Assembly (NCBI GenBank): GCA_020437545.1 | Contig: JAGQWH010000011.1 | Coordinates: 1-45,640 of the forward strand | DNA: 45,640 nucleotides | Direction: 5' to 3' | Source of the DNA: Ignavibacteriota bacterium | GTDB lineage: Bacteria > Bacteroidota > Ignavibacteria > Tepidaquicellales > Tepidaquicellaceae | In this document: positions 8,550 to 17,764 of the stretch, piece by piece | Layout of the letters: each line of letters begins with the position of its first letter | How positions within the stretch are numbered: position 1 is the stretch's first letter | Made by a program: the position numbers and the translations under genes | The notes under the pieces: generated by a model | Seen by the model: the letters and a program-made list of their open reading frames with translations, nothing else | Databases searched by the model: none | What the model was told of the DNA's origin: nothing

Positions 8550-10280
8550 ATGAAATTTATCAATACTCAGAAATTATTATTTATTATATGTTTTACTTTC
8601 TCTGTTATTTACTGCTCTTGCAACCAACAAACTCAAAAAATTGCTTCTAAAGATGCAGCAGATATCATATACTTCGGCGGTGACATAATCACTATGGAAG
8701 TTGACAGCTCAAATTATGCTGAAGCCATAGCAATAAAAGACGGTAAGATAATTTTTGTGGGTAAGAAAGCAGATGCCGAAAAGCTACAAGGCGACAGTAC
8801 AACAATGACAGATCTTAAAGGTAAGACAATGCTTCCCGGTTTCATAGACGGACATTCTCACTTTGCCGCATTTTCAAATCAGGCAATTGGTGCACAAATT
8901 CTTCCTTCCCCTGATGCAAATGTAAACAGTATTCCTGATCTGATAAATGAACTCAAAAACTGGCCTACACCTGAGAATATTGCTCTTACAGGCTGGATCT
9001 TCGGTATGGGGTATGATGATTCGGTCCTGGAAGAAAAAAGACACCCTACAAAGGAGGATCTGGATAAAGTTTCCACTGAAACCCCGATCATGATCATTCA
9101 TATATCAGGACATTTTGCAGCAGTGAATTCCAAAGGTCTTGAGATGCTCGGTATAAATTCTGATTCAAAAGATCCTGACGGCGGTATAATAAGAAGAATA
9201 CCGGGATCTACTGAACCAAACGGAGTGCTTGAAGAACTTGCTGCAATACCTTATTATGTAAAAGCGCTTACACCGGCAAATAAAGATTCTATGTTAAAAT
9301 TCATGAAAGCCGGACAGGAAATGGCAATGAGTTACGGTTATACTACAGCGCAGGAAGGAAGAGCTATGGAAAACCATGAACTGCTTGCCGGACTTGCTGA
9401 AACAGGATTTCTTAAAATTGATGTCGTTTCATATATTGATTATTTGTTTACAAAATATATGGAAACGAAATGGTACAGTAAAAATTATATTAATCATTAC
9501 AGGATCGGTGGGGAAAAAGTAACACTCGACGGTTCACCGCAGGGTAGAACTGCGTGGAGAACAATCCCTTACCTCATTCCTCCTCCGGGAGAAGATAATA
9601 ATTATCTTGGTTACCCTGCTATTAAAAATGATAAAGACGTTGAAGAAATTTATAAAACTGCATTTAAAAATAACTGGCAGATACTCACTCATGCAAATGG
9701 AGATGCTGCAGTAGATCAGATGATCAGAACAATGGATGTGGCGGCAAAAGAATACGGCAGCGAAGGAAGAAGAAATGTATTGGTTCACGGGCAATATGTG
9801 AGAATGGATCAGCTTGACTCTTTGAAAAGATTAGACGTAATAGCTTCCTTATTTCCGCTTCATACATTTTACTGGGGTGACTGGCATAAACAAATTATAG
9901 GTGACTCACTCGGCAATGTGATCAGTCCTACCCGTTCAGCATTAAACAAAGGTTTGAAAATAACTATCCATACAGATGCACCTGTAGCTTTGCCGAATCT
10001 TATGCGTGTAATCTGGACAGCTGTTAACAGAACTTCCCGATCAGGAGTAATCATTGGTGAAGAAGAAAGACTTACTCCTTATGAAGCATTGCAAGCAATT
10101 ACGATCTGGTCAGCATATCAGCATTTTGAAGAAAATAACAAAGGTACCCTAAAAAAAGGTAAGCTTGCGGATCTTGTAATACTTGATAAGAACCCTTTAA
10201 AAGTTGCTCCGGATGACATCAAAGACATCAATGTTGAAGAGACAATAAAAGAAGGGAATACAGTTTACAGGAAAAACTGA
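8550..10280 (+). CDS. Amidohydrolase family 3 (YtcJ-like) lipoprotein
   Basis: A metal-dependent hydrolase of the amidohydrolase superfamily, YtcJ/AepA-like branch; the substrate is unknown. The N-terminus is hydrophobic and followed by two cysteines (FIICFTFSVIYCSCNQQ), so it is probably a lipoprotein acylated at Cys22 or Cys24, though the lipobox is loose. Metal-site motifs follow the family order: GFIDGHSHFAAF (His102, His104), TGWIFGMGYDD, ILTHANGDAAVDQM, NVLVHGQYV and ITIHTDAPVALPNLM, ending with KGTLKKGKLADLVILDKNPL, the composite beta-sandwich typical of these enzymes. The length of 576 is normal. It stands alone on the plus strand, converging with the RAYT gene 24 bp downstream. Confidence 0.92.
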   Translation: MKFINTQKLLFIICFTFSVIYCSCNQQTQKIASKDAADIIYFGGDIITMEVDSSNYAEAIAIKDGKIIFVGKKADAEKLQGDSTTMTDLKGKTMLPGFIDGHSHFAAFSNQAIGAQILPSPDANVNSIPDLINELKNWPTPENIALTGWIFGMGYDDSVLEEKRHPTKEDLDKVSTETPIMIIHISGHFAAVNSKGLEMLGINSDSKDPDGGIIRRIPGSTEPNGVLEELAAIPYYVKALTPANKDSMLKFMKAGQEMAMSYGYTTAQEGRAMENHELLAGLAETGFLKIDVVSYIDYLFTKYMETKWYSKNYINHYRIGGEKVTLDGSPQGRTAWRTIPYLIPPPGEDNNYLGYPAIKNDKDVEEIYKTAFKNNWQILTHANGDAAVDQMIRTMDVAAKEYGSEGRRNVLVHGQYVRMDQLDSLKRLDVIASLFPLHTFYWGDWHKQIIGDSLGNVISPTRSALNKGLKITIHTDAPVALPNLMRVIWTAVNRTSRSGVIIGEEERLTPYEALQAITIWSAYQHFEENNKGTLKKGKLADLVILDKNPLKVAPDDIKDINVEETIKEGNTVYRKN

Positions 10281-10304
10281 TTTAGTTAATTTTAAGAAAT
10301 GATT

Positions 10305-10913
10305 TTATTTTTTTAATCTTCTTTTTTTATAAAATTTATCACTGTTCCATTTCTTAGGGTTATCAGCAATATAATTTTGAATTCGTTCAAACGATCCGGC
10401 ATCACGAATTATATGATCATGAAAACGCGGATGCCATCCAAAACCGGGATTAATTTTATGAATTTCAAATGTACACCTGCCTTTATACCATCTGATAATC
10501 CGTGAAATATTATCATAAAACATTGGGTTCTTTTCACCCGTTACCCCACCCCGCTTATCCGTACACACGCGATTTATCGCGTCTCCTCCACCAACATCAG
10601 AATCCTTATTCGTCCCATCCACATATTTATCAAAATCCGATTTTTCTATTATCAATATTCCATGAACATGATTTGGCATTACAGTATAATTACCTAACTC
10701 TATAAATGGATAATGATTTGGAATATCAACCCAATATTCATCTGCCAGTTTCCCGGTTTCATTCAAATGCATTTCTTCATTTGTAATTACACCAAAAAAA
10801 TGTTCACGGTTCTTTGTACAAATGGTTATAAAATATGCGCCATTATTTCCGTAATCCCATGACTGTAATCGGGCAGATTCAATGCGGTATTTATTTTTGA
10901 ATTTATCTGACAT
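10305..10913 (-). CDS. REP-associated tyrosine transposase (RAYT, IS200/Y1-like)
   Basis: A single-strand HUH nuclease related to IS200/IS605 TnpA, thought to mobilise REP palindromes. The opening RIESARLQSWDYGNNGAYFITICTKNREHFFG is family-typical. The HUH motif is NHVHGILII (His82, His84) and the catalytic tyrosine is probably Tyr181 in FERIQNYIADNPKKW, following GFGWHPRFHDHIIRD. At 202 residues it is full length and uninterrupted. Its upstream side (10976-11128) carries at least three REP palindromes with the core GACGCGATTTATCGCGTC. A further copy lies inside the gene at 10567-10585, encoding about residues 110-116 in a variable linker between the HUH and Tyr parts. It is a domesticated, single-copy type with no flanking transposon ends seen. 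Confidence 0.93.
   Translation of the reverse strand: MSDKFKNKYRIESARLQSWDYGNNGAYFITICTKNREHFFGVITNEEMHLNETGKLADEYWVDIPNHYPFIELGNYTVMPNHVHGILIIEKSDFDKYVDGTNKDSDVGGGDAINRVCTDKRGGVTGEKNPMFYDNISRIIRWYKGRCTFEIHKINPGFGWHPRFHDHIIRDAGSFERIQNYIADNPKKWNSDKFYKKRRLKK
10567..10585. repeat. REP palindrome copy inside the RAYT gene
   Basis: ACGCGAT-TT-ATCGCGT forms a perfect 7-bp inverted repeat and continues as CTC, exactly as in the intergenic copies. It is read in frame by the transposase gene as Gly-Asp-Ala-Ile-Asn-Arg-Val, without disrupting the conserved motifs. Confidence 0.85.
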
Positions 10914-10975
10914 AGCATATACGTTATCGTTTTCAAAATTGAATTCTATATTTTATCGTAACATTTTAATTCGCA

Positions 10976-10997
10976 GAGACGCGATTTATCGCGTCTC
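10976..10997. repeat. REP palindrome, copy 1
   Basis: Arms GAGACGCGAT and ATCGCGTCTC are perfectly complementary around a TT centre. It lies 62 bp upstream of the RAYT start and is a likely substrate of that protein. Confidence 0.88.
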
Positions 10998-11045
10998 ATT
11001 AAATTGTTTTTTGGTTGAATTGTTTTTTCGGTTGAATTGACAAAA

Positions 11046-11061
11046 GCGATTTATCGCGTCT
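11046..11061. repeat. REP palindrome, copy 2 (degenerate left arm)
   Basis: GCGAT-TT-ATCGC with CGTCT following on the right; the left arm beyond GCGAT has decayed to AAAA. Copies 1-3 are separated by imperfect direct repeats of GGTTGAATTGTTTTTT, so palindrome plus spacer seems to have been duplicated as a unit. Confidence 0.75.
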
Positions 11062-11096
11062 GTATATTTCGTGTTTTGGTTGAATTGTTTTTTTGG

Positions 11097-11128
11097 TTGT
11101 AGAGACGCGATAAATCGCGTCTCTACAA
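11097..11128. repeat. REP palindrome, copy 3 (longest, 15-bp arms)
   Basis: TTGTAGAGACGCGAT and its exact complement flank an AA centre: a 32-bp cruciform-capable sequence. The centre is AA rather than TT, so relative to copies 1 and 2 it is in the opposite orientation, as in paired REP/BIME arrangements. The rest of the gap up to 11380 is AT-rich with nothing recognised. Confidence 0.9.
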
Positions 11129-11380
11129 TGATTGGGTAAAATAATAAAATATATTTCAAAAATAAATATTTATATCATGTTAAATTTCAGATATATTTAA
11201 TATAACATATCTGTATGAACTTTGCATATTTACATTAATAATGGCAGATTTATACTTTTTTTCCATTTCAATTATTTTATATTAAACCCTTTATTTCAGG
11301 TATGATCCTTTAAATCTAACCCGGACAAAAAATACGTTCTTCATAAAATAAATCTGATATTAAATTTAAAAAAATATGAT

Positions 11381-12433
11381 ATGAAAAAATTCAAAATAAT
11401 TATTTCATTTACCGGCTTATTCTTTGCTTTGATACTTATGCGGTCTTCATTTTTATATGCATGCACAAGGGTAGTATATCAGGGTCCTGGCAATACAATT
11501 ATAACCGCCAGATCCATGGACTGGAATGAAGATATCGGAACCAATCTCTGGATCTTTCCGAGAGGAATGAATAAAAGCGGTGAGACTCCGCCAAATACAA
11601 TCGAATGGACTTCTAAATACGGAAGTGTGATCGCATCAGCTTATGATATTTCAAGTACTGACGGAATGAATGAAAAAGGTCTGGTTGCAAATCTGAACTG
11701 GCTTGCAGAATCCGAATATCCGATATGGGATAAACAAAAAGCAGGTCTGACTGTTGCTGCCTGGCTCCAGTATGTTCTTGACAATTTCGCAACTGTTGAC
11801 GAAGCTGTCACGGAACTTCAGAAAGAAAACTTTACTATTATTACATCAAACATCCCGGGTACGGACAGGATCGTCACTGTTCATCTTTCTGTATCTGATC
11901 CCACAGGGGACAATGCAATTTTTGAATTTATAAATGGTAAACTGGTAATTCATCATGACCGCTCTTATAATGTTATGACCAATTCACCTGTTTTTGATAA
12001 ACAGCTTGCGCTTGAAGAATACTGGAGTGATATCGGAGGGACAGTTTTCCTCCCCGGCACAAACAGGGCTGCTGACAGATTTGTAAGAGCTTCATTTTAT
12101 ATAAAAGCCATTCCACAAACTGATGACATAAGATTAGCAGTTGCAAGCGTATTCAGCGTAATAAGAAACTGTTCCGTACCGCTCGGTATCACCACACCAG
12201 GTCAGCCGAATATATCTTCTACCCGGTGGAGATCTGTTTCAGATCAGAAAAACAGAGTTTATTATTTTGAAACTACAACTACACCAAATACCTTCTGGGT
12301 GGATTTTAAGGATGTCAATTTTTCAGAAAACGCTCCTGTCAAAAAACTCAGTCTTACAAAAGGTGAAGTATACTCTGGAAATTCTGCAGATAAGTTTGTT
12401 GAAACATCTCCTTTTAAGTTTGAAGGGTTATAA
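11381..12433 (+). CDS. Choloylglycine hydrolase/penicillin V acylase-like Ntn hydrolase
   Basis: A linear-amide C-N hydrolase. A signal peptide (residues 1-27) ends in LYA immediately before Cys28; removing it would expose Cys28 as the N-terminal nucleophile, as in this family. Other active-site positions are visible: Arg44 and Asp47 in ITARSMDWNED, Asn201 in YNVMTNSPVFDKQ, and a late Arg in SSTRWRSVSDQ. Length (350) and motif order fit periplasmic Gram-negative members. LYAC also resembles a lipobox, so lipidation at Cys28 cannot be excluded, but it would block the nucleophile. Family substrates are conjugated bile acids, penicillin V and N-acyl homoserine lactones; sequence alone does not decide, and a free-living host would make quorum-signal or peptide amides more plausible. 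It seems monocistronic. Confidence 0.93.
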   Translation: MKKFKIIISFTGLFFALILMRSSFLYACTRVVYQGPGNTIITARSMDWNEDIGTNLWIFPRGMNKSGETPPNTIEWTSKYGSVIASAYDISSTDGMNEKGLVANLNWLAESEYPIWDKQKAGLTVAAWLQYVLDNFATVDEAVTELQKENFTIITSNIPGTDRIVTVHLSVSDPTGDNAIFEFINGKLVIHHDRSYNVMTNSPVFDKQLALEEYWSDIGGTVFLPGTNRAADRFVRASFYIKAIPQTDDIRLAVASVFSVIRNCSVPLGITTPGQPNISSTRWRSVSDQKNRVYYFETTTTPNTFWVDFKDVNFSENAPVKKLSLTKGEVYSGNSADKFVETSPFKFEGL

Positions 12434-12587
12434 TTTTTTTTAATTTTGATAATCAATTTGTAAGTTATCTGAAATTTATTCCGGGCACATTGTTTTTTAT
12501 AAAAAGAAAATAATTTTGTTAAATTGAATAGACAGGTTTGCTTCAGAAACTAAATTTCTGAAAATTAACTTAACTTGTATTATCAAG

Positions 12588-13850
12588 ATGAAACGAATAA
12601 TTACGCTTTCAATTGTTATGCTTTCATTCTGCTCTGCATCCTTCCCGCAGACGGAGATCTGGAAAATGCAGGATTACAGTATCGGGCAGACTATAAATAG
12701 TTTCCCTCCGGGTTTTCAGAATTCGACTGTGACAATGGCTGAAGTGATAAGACTTCCAGATGGAAATTACAGAATGTACTTTAATTTACAGCAAGCCGGT
12801 CCTGTCATAAAGCAATGTATCGGATACGCTTCATCTGCTGATGCTGTTCACTGGTCTTATAATGACACCTGCTTCTGCGGTCCTCTTGATACGACTGCAA
12901 GAAATTATATAGTTGGCGGCGCAAGTGTCGTCAGACTTAATTCAGGTCAGTACAGAATGTATTACCGGGCTACACAAAAATTTTCAACCTCTCCGTCCTA
13001 CCACATTAGAAGCGCAATTTCAAATGATGGTATAAATTTCGTACAGGAAGGCATAAGGATTGACATAAAACCTTATGATATAAATTCACCTTTCCTGCTT
13101 GCAGCGCACGGCTCTTTCTGGATGCAGTCTGACGGAACTTTCGCAGCCATCTTTTCAGGAAATCCGGATACTTCTTCTCTCATGACACCAAGTCATCTGA
13201 TCTATGGAACTTCTCCTGACGGAATGAACTGGGGAAATTTCAGAGTGCTGTATCAGAAATTTCATGATCCTAAAGTCCTGAAAGTAAACGGCGAGTATAT
13301 CATGTATGCAATGAATCTGATAAAATATATGGGTAAAGCAGTTTCACCGGATGGTATCAACTGGCCCGCAGACGCTGACAGTGTAAGCTTTCTGGATACT
13401 ATGAATTTCCCATTGATAATAAATAATACAAAAAAGATCGGGGATATTGCCGGAGTTGTAATGCCTGATAATGAAATATATCTTTACTCTAATTTCGGAA
13501 CGATAACAGGTCCTTCAAGGGAAATAATCAGATTTGAACTGCAGAATCCTCCTACTGGAATTTTACCTTCAACCAATACCGGCATTTCCGGCACAAACAG
13601 CGAATCTGATCCCGTGCATATATATCCGAATCCATTCTCTGACAGAACTTCCATAAGCACTAATAAAGTTTTAAAAAAATCTGTACTCACTATATTCAAT
13701 TCGCTTGGGCAGGAAGTAATGAGGATCAACAATATTTCCGGAGAGTCATTTACCATCCCCCGGGCAGGTCTTCCAGCAGGACTTTACTTTTTGCATCTTA
13801 TGGATGAAGGTAAGATATATACTCATAAGCTTATCATCACTGACAAATGA
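12588..13850 (+). CDS. T9SS-secreted five-bladed beta-propeller (GH43-like fold) protein
   Basis: A signal peptide (MKRIITLSIVMLSFCSASF) is followed by repeated propeller elements: RMYFNLQQAG, GYASSADAVHWSY, YRMYYRATQKF, SAISNDGINFVQE, LIYGTSPDGMNWG and AVSPDGINWPAD. These resemble the S-x-D-G-x-x-W and R-M-Y-Y blades of glycosidase families with a GH43/GH32-type fold, but I cannot assign a catalytic triad or substrate. The C-terminus (about residues 345-420) is a type A sorting domain: VHIYPNPFSDRTSIS, LTIFNSLGQEVMR, LPAGLYFLHL and THKLIITDK, directing export by T9SS and cell-surface attachment or release. The sorting domain is of canonical sequence, unlike the heptamer-derived type at 22873-35990. 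Confidence 0.88.
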   Translation: MKRIITLSIVMLSFCSASFPQTEIWKMQDYSIGQTINSFPPGFQNSTVTMAEVIRLPDGNYRMYFNLQQAGPVIKQCIGYASSADAVHWSYNDTCFCGPLDTTARNYIVGGASVVRLNSGQYRMYYRATQKFSTSPSYHIRSAISNDGINFVQEGIRIDIKPYDINSPFLLAAHGSFWMQSDGTFAAIFSGNPDTSSLMTPSHLIYGTSPDGMNWGNFRVLYQKFHDPKVLKVNGEYIMYAMNLIKYMGKAVSPDGINWPADADSVSFLDTMNFPLIINNTKKIGDIAGVVMPDNEIYLYSNFGTITGPSREIIRFELQNPPTGILPSTNTGISGTNSESDPVHIYPNPFSDRTSISTNKVLKKSVLTIFNSLGQEVMRINNISGESFTIPRAGLPAGLYFLHLMDEGKIYTHKLIITDK

Positions 13851-14363
13851 TCTTCTTATAACTTTTTATTGATATGAAAGGATTTATATAACGTAAAATT
13901 TTTCATTAATATACTTTGTCAGATAATTACAACAATTAACGCCGCGAAAACAAGACTTCTCTCTTTATTTTAATCAGTTATCTTTATTATAACAGATATT
14001 AAGATAAGATATACTATTCCGTTAATTTACAAATTTAAGTTTTAAACTAAATTCACACTTCAGACAATGCTTTTTCACATTTTTGAATATTAAAACTTAC
14101 TTTTTTTTCGTAAATTTGCAGGTAATTTTTGAATATAAATGCAGTAATTACCGTAATCCTGAAAGCCAATTAAAATCCCAAATTCATTTCAGAGATTTTT
14201 ATTTCCATACTAACAAATTCTTATAAAAGCTTTTGTGAGGTTAATATTACCCGTATCAGATTTCCCGATTAAAAAAAGGAACCTAAACCGGAAATAAATT
14301 ACTTGAGTCATAATCTCCTTAAAGCAAAGAGACTTAGCCTTTGATACAAATAAATTTTATTTA
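13851..14363. other. Long non-coding gap upstream of the lysine cluster
   Basis: 513 bp with no gene seen on either strand. A TAAATTTG box at 14111-14118 matches the Bacteroidota -7 consensus TAnnTTTG, and a TTTG lies at 14082-14085, but the 25-bp spacing is too long for the usual -33/-7 pair. If used, it would leave a leader of about 240 nt before dapE. I found no L-box lysine riboswitch core and no attenuator hairpin with a T run. Confidence 0.4.
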
Positions 14364-15359
14364 ATGCAGAATTTTTTATTAGGCATAATGAAAATCGACT
14401 CCACATCGGGAAGTGAAAATTCCGTTGCGGATTATCTGATAAACGGATATAGACCCGAAGGATCTGTCTTGGATGTTATTAATATAGAAAACGGAAAGAA
14501 GAATCTATTTTATAAATGGGGTGAACCCGTGATAATATTTTGTTCACATTTTGATACCGTGCCTCCTTATATTCCTCCTTCTATGGATGGAGATATCATT
14601 AAAGGCAGAGGATCCTGTGACGCAAAAGGTCAGATCGCTGTAATGTCATCTGTCTGTGAAAGACTTTTTGAATCCGGTGAAACTAATTTCGGACTGCTGA
14701 TGCTGGCCGGAGAAGAAGTTGGTTCTTACGGAGCGATTGCTGCCAATAAAGTCATTAAGGGTTGTAAGTATGTGATAGTCGGCGAGCCGACCGGGAACAA
14801 GCTCATCCGCGCATCAAAGGGTAATATTCTTGCCGAGATTGTTTTTAAAGGAAGATCCTGTCATTCGGGATATCCTGAAAACGGAGATGATGCAGTTATG
14901 AGAATGGCTTCATTTATAGAGAGGTTAAGAATATATGAATTCGCCAAAGATGAAGTTCTAGGTGAGACAACTTTCAATATTGGTAAAGTCTATTCCGATA
15001 ATGCGCATAATGTAGTTTCGGATAAAGCGGGTTTGAAGATTTTTTTCCGTACTACAAAGACGACTCATGATCTAATTAATGAGATCATTCCCCTTCTTAT
15101 CGACGAACATACAGAGGTGAATTTTAAATATGGTGATAGGCCAATGGACTTTGTTACAGTCGATGGTTTTGAAATAGGTGTGGTTTCCTATGGAAGTGAT
15201 GCTCCTGAATTATATAATCTCGGCGAATGTCTGTTATATGGTCCGGGCAGCATTCTTGATGCTCATACGGAGAATGAGAAAGTCAGAATTTCAGATATGA
15301 ACAAAGCAGTTGATGACCTTATAGATATTTATCATAAGTTAAAACAAAAATTAAGCTGA
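14364..15359 (+). CDS. dapE: M20 metallopeptidase, probable succinyl-diaminopimelate desuccinylase
   Basis: Proposed reaction: N-succinyl-LL-diaminopimelate + H2O to succinate + LL-DAP. The di-zinc M20 ligands are all visible: His62 and Asp64 in CSHFDTVP, Asp86 in GRGSCDAKGQIAVM, Glu117/Glu118 in LMLAGEEVGSYGA, Glu141 in VGEPTGNKL and His301 in ILDAHTENEKV. The inserted dimerisation domain spans about residues 150-260, with GRSCHSGYPENGDDAV at its start. At 331 residues it is shorter than E. coli DapE (375). Sequence alone does not separate DapE from ArgE or LysK (acetylornithine or LysW-lysine deacylases); the choice rests on its place at the head of a cluster with dapD and no argB/argJ genes. 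asd begins 18 bp downstream. Confidence 0.82.
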   Translation: MQNFLLGIMKIDSTSGSENSVADYLINGYRPEGSVLDVINIENGKKNLFYKWGEPVIIFCSHFDTVPPYIPPSMDGDIIKGRGSCDAKGQIAVMSSVCERLFESGETNFGLLMLAGEEVGSYGAIAANKVIKGCKYVIVGEPTGNKLIRASKGNILAEIVFKGRSCHSGYPENGDDAVMRMASFIERLRIYEFAKDEVLGETTFNIGKVYSDNAHNVVSDKAGLKIFFRTTKTTHDLINEIIPLLIDEHTEVNFKYGDRPMDFVTVDGFEIGVVSYGSDAPELYNLGECLLYGPGSILDAHTENEKVRISDMNKAVDDLIDIYHKLKQKLS

Positions 15360-15377
15360 TCTTTAATTAATATTAAA

Positions 15378-16415
15378 ATGGGTATAGAAAAAATAAAAGC
15401 CGGAGTACTCGGATGCACAGGAGCGGTTGGACAAAAGCTTATCGCACTTCTTGATAAACACCCTCTTTTTGAAGTAACTGAAATAGCAGCTTCAGAAAGA
15501 TCCGCCGGTAGTATTTATGAGAATACTGTAAACTGGCTCGAACCAAATGACATTCCCGGAAACATTGCCGGAATGAAGATCAAAAACTGCTCACCTGATC
15601 TTGACTGCAAAGTTTTATTCTCCGGACTTGACTCTAAAGTAGCCGGTGAGATCGAAAGCACCATGGCTGAGAACGGATATGTCGTTGTAAGTAATTCGAG
15701 AAATCACAGAATGTTTGATGACGTGCCTCTTATCATTCCTGAAATAAACGCCGAACATTATAAACTGATAGATGCTCAAAAACAAAATAACAGGAAAGGA
15801 TTTATTGTTACAAATCCTAACTGCTCGACTATAGTTTTATGTCTCTCTCTTTATCCTGTCTATAAAAGCTTCGGATTGAAAAAAGTAATGGTAACAACCA
15901 TGCAGGCAATCTCGGGCGCAGGATATCCGGGAGTCCCCTCTCTGGACATACTCGGCAATGTTGTTCCGCACATTCCGGATGAGGAAGCGAAAATGGAAAC
16001 CGAGACACTTAAGATTTTCGGTAAATATGAGAACGGAAAAATCAACTTTGCTGATTTTAAAATTTCGGCAATGTGCAACAGAGTTCCTGTCAGAGACGGA
16101 CATACTATCTCAGTTTCATTCGAGACCGAAAAGAAAGCAACAGCTGATCAGATACTGAACAGTTTTGATGAATATAATACTGAATTTTTAAAAGACACCG
16201 GAATAGATGTCATAAGATATTTTGAAAATCCGTTCAGACCACAGCCGATACTTGATGCGGGAAAAGGTAACGGCATGACAGTATCAGTTGGTAATCTTCG
16301 TGAATGCAGAGTACTTGACTGGAAATATACAGCACTCGGACACAACACTATACGCGGCGCTGCCGGAGCTGCGATCATTAATGCGGAATATCTCGTAAAG
16401 GAAGGATTATTATGA
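15378..16415 (+). CDS. asd: Aspartate-semialdehyde dehydrogenase
   Basis: Reduces aspartyl phosphate to aspartate semialdehyde with NADPH, the second step toward lysine, threonine and methionine. The dinucleotide loop is GVLGCTGAVGQKL (residues 9-21), the catalytic cysteine is Cys149 in TNPNCSTIVLCLSLYP, and the substrate side is AISGAGYPGVPSLDI. CNRVPVRDGHTISVSFE with a downstream GLGHNT-like ALGHNTIRGAAGAA segment identifies the archaeal/fungal-type ASADH rather than the E. coli type. The length of 345 is normal. The stop overlaps the lysC start as ATGA, so the two are likely translationally coupled; substrate channelling with the kinase is plausible but not shown. Confidence 0.95.
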   Translation: MGIEKIKAGVLGCTGAVGQKLIALLDKHPLFEVTEIAASERSAGSIYENTVNWLEPNDIPGNIAGMKIKNCSPDLDCKVLFSGLDSKVAGEIESTMAENGYVVVSNSRNHRMFDDVPLIIPEINAEHYKLIDAQKQNNRKGFIVTNPNCSTIVLCLSLYPVYKSFGLKKVMVTTMQAISGAGYPGVPSLDILGNVVPHIPDEEAKMETETLKIFGKYENGKINFADFKISAMCNRVPVRDGHTISVSFETEKKATADQILNSFDEYNTEFLKDTGIDVIRYFENPFRPQPILDAGKGNGMTVSVGNLRECRVLDWKYTALGHNTIRGAAGAAIINAEYLVKEGLL

Positions 16416-17764
16416 TAGTAATGAAATTCGGCGGAACATCCGTGCAGGATTCTGAAGCGATTGACAGGCTCTGCAGCATTGTAAGATCTAAACTTGACAG
16501 GCAGCCTGTTGTTGTTCTGTCAGCCATTTCAAAAGCTACTGATACTCTTATAAATTGCGCCAACCTCGCTGCAGCCGGTGAACTTGCTAAGGCAAATGAA
16601 GATATTGAGAATCTCAAAACAAGACATATTGAAATTTCTACAGGACTAGTTGAAGATGAGACTTCCCTGTCCGAACTCATACAAAAATTAACAATTTATT
16701 TTTCAGAAATAACAGATCTGCTGAAAGGTGTTTCTCTTTTATCTGAATTATCTCCTAAGAGTCATGTGAAAATTGTTTCTTATGGTGAACTAATGTCAAC
16801 TCTGATAACATCCTGCGCAATGAAAGAAAGAGGAATAAATTCTTTGCTTCTTGATTCGAGAGAATTTATAATTACTGACAATAACGTTCTCAAAGGCGAA
16901 CCAAATATTTCTGAAATTACGCTAAGGACACAGAACACATTATCAGCAAGTATTCAAAATGGATTCGTACCGGTCATACAGGGATTTATTGCAAGTTCGA
17001 TGGACGGAACTCCCACTGTTCTCGGCAGAGGAGGATCGGATTATACGGCATCACTTGTTGGAATGGCATTGAATGCTGAAGAGATACAGATCTGGACAGA
17101 CGTTGACGGAATGCTTACTGCCGATCCCGGCAAAGTAACGGGGACCAGAATAATTTCAAAAATATCTTTTGAGGAAGCTGCTGAGATCACATACTTCGGT
17201 GCAAAAGTTCTGCACCCGATGACAATTCAGCCGGCTGTCGAAAAAAATATCCCGGTATGGATAAAAAATTCAAGGTCACCTGAGACTGAGGGAACAATAA
17301 TTCTTAACTACGTTTCAGATAATGAGAAGGAAGTAAAATCAATTTCATGTAAGGAAAATATTACGGTGATGAATATATTTTCCATGAGGATGCTTAATTC
17401 ATACGGCTATCTAAGAAAAATTTTCGAGGTTTTTGACCGGCATAAAACATCCGTAGATCTAATCACTACATCTGAAGTTAACGTTTCGGTTACACTTGAC
17501 AACAATGAATATCTTGAAGATATTAAATCCGAACTCTCGGAATTTGCCAAAGTGAATGTCGAAAAGGACAAATCTCTTGTTTGCGTTGTGGGAAGTAATA
17601 TCAGAAACACAAAAGGAATTGCCGCTAAAATATTCGGTGTGCTTTCTGATTATAATATTACAATGATCTCTCTCGGGTCATCATTGATCAATATTAGTTT
17701 TGTGGTGGATAAAGATAAATTGAAAGATGTACTGCAGAAATTGCATGATACGTTTTTTAAATAA
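16412..17764 (+). CDS. lysC: Aspartate kinase, LysC type with C-terminal ACT domains
   Basis: Phosphorylates aspartate, the committed step of the aspartate family pathway. Residues 4-9 are KFGGTS; VSYGELMSTLI, GFIASSMDGTPTVLGRGGSDYTASL and WTDVDGMLTADPG are the substrate and ATP motifs; EAAEITYFGAKVLHP closes the kinase domain. From about residue 305 two ACT domains follow (ITVMNIFSMRMLNSYGYLRKIFEVF and VCVVGSNIRNTKGIAAKIFGVL), the usual site of feedback control by lysine or threonine, here presumably lysine given the neighbours. It is not fused to homoserine dehydrogenase. The start ATG sits 7 bases after AAGGA and overlaps the asd stop. A heptamer array begins immediately after the TAA stop. 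Confidence 0.96.
   Translation: MIVMKFGGTSVQDSEAIDRLCSIVRSKLDRQPVVVLSAISKATDTLINCANLAAAGELAKANEDIENLKTRHIEISTGLVEDETSLSELIQKLTIYFSEITDLLKGVSLLSELSPKSHVKIVSYGELMSTLITSCAMKERGINSLLLDSREFIITDNNVLKGEPNISEITLRTQNTLSASIQNGFVPVIQGFIASSMDGTPTVLGRGGSDYTASLVGMALNAEEIQIWTDVDGMLTADPGKVTGTRIISKISFEEAAEITYFGAKVLHPMTIQPAVEKNIPVWIKNSRSPETEGTIILNYVSDNEKEVKSISCKENITVMNIFSMRMLNSYGYLRKIFEVFDRHKTSVDLITTSEVNVSVTLDNNEYLEDIKSELSEFAKVNVEKDKSLVCVVGSNIRNTKGIAAKIFGVLSDYNITMISLGSSLINISFVVDKDKLKDVLQKLHDTFFK

Noticed and set aside
13851-14363. Lysine riboswitch or attenuator before dapE
   Set aside because: The long leader invites it, but I could not find the conserved L-box core or a terminator hairpin. A covariance-model search (Rfam L-box) would decide.
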